A DNA stretch of 13,068 nucleotides from an uncultured Clostridia bacterium. Lineage in GTDB: Bacteria; Bacillota; Clostridia; Oscillospirales; Ruminococcaceae. Made by a program: the position numbers and the translations under genes. Below, in pieces: positions 12,967 to 13,068 of the stretch. Position 1 is the stretch's first letter; each line of letters starts with the position of its first letter. The notes below the pieces were generated by a model. The model had not been told where the DNA came from. It searched no databases and worked only from the letters and a program-made list of their open reading frames with translations. The stretch covers positions 1 through 13,068 of the forward strand of contig CAMWLH010000022.1 of NCBI GenBank assembly GCA_947175045.1, written 5' to 3'.

Positions 12967-13068
12967 ATATAGGATAAATGATAATTTATGCTAACACGCT
13001 AATAAATTTGTTAGATTTTTGTTACTGGTTTTATTTTTTATGTGAAAATAAATTTAATAGAATTTATA
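12967..13068. other. AT-rich end of window without a gene
   Basis: About 100 very AT-rich bases follow the terminator. The only structure seen is CTAACA...TGTTAG (about 12990-13013), too short to interpret. It may be the promoter region of a gene beyond the right edge. Confidence 0.4.

Overview
The window looks like part of a Gram-positive chromosome, most likely a member of the Clostridia (Oscillospiraceae/Ruminococcaceae-like). This is an inference from AGGAGG-type ribosome binding sites, consensus sigma-A promoters, a four-cysteine ribosomal protein S18, the rpsF-ssb-rpsR order, an SSB with a DDDYPF tip, a one-cluster ferredoxin, and moderate GC with AT-rich spacers. I see no CRISPR array, tRNA, rRNA, transposase or phage gene.

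Layout. Bases 1-2558 hold most of secA on the minus strand; its C-terminus lies beyond the left edge. A 231-bp gap carries two divergent consensus promoters, one for secA and one for a plus-strand lipid locus at 2790-11233. The first half of that locus is dgkA-like kinase, CarS-type CDP-alcohol synthase, pssA and psd, with overlapping or nearly touching ends. Together they form a route from diacylglycerol through phosphatidic acid, CDP-diacylglycerol and phosphatidylserine to phosphatidylethanolamine. Next comes a 268-bp stretch with what looks like a decayed small gene, still joined to psd by an ATGA overlap. The second half is UbiA-family prenyltransferase, a rifampicin-phosphotransferase-like ATP dikinase, an AMP-forming acyl ligase and a GNAT-fold protein with an N-terminal extension. 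A perfect 12-bp hairpin at 11237-11262 ends the locus and also serves the convergent ribosomal operon.

Bases 11271-12591 are the minus-strand operon rpsF-ssb-rpsR, with a textbook promoter, a structured leader and hairpins in both internal spacers. A small ferredoxin gene on the plus strand and its terminator close the window, followed by about 100 AT-rich bases with no gene.

The most interesting part is the second half of the lipid locus. The dikinase has the ATP-grasp and swivelling-histidine domains but no PEP/pyruvate barrel, so its acceptor is unknown. It is co-transcribed-looking with a prenyltransferase, an acyl activator and a possible acyl-transfer enzyme, directly behind phospholipid head-group genes. 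This suggests an undescribed lipid synthesis or tailoring pathway. The enzyme families are read from sequence; the pathway itself is inference.
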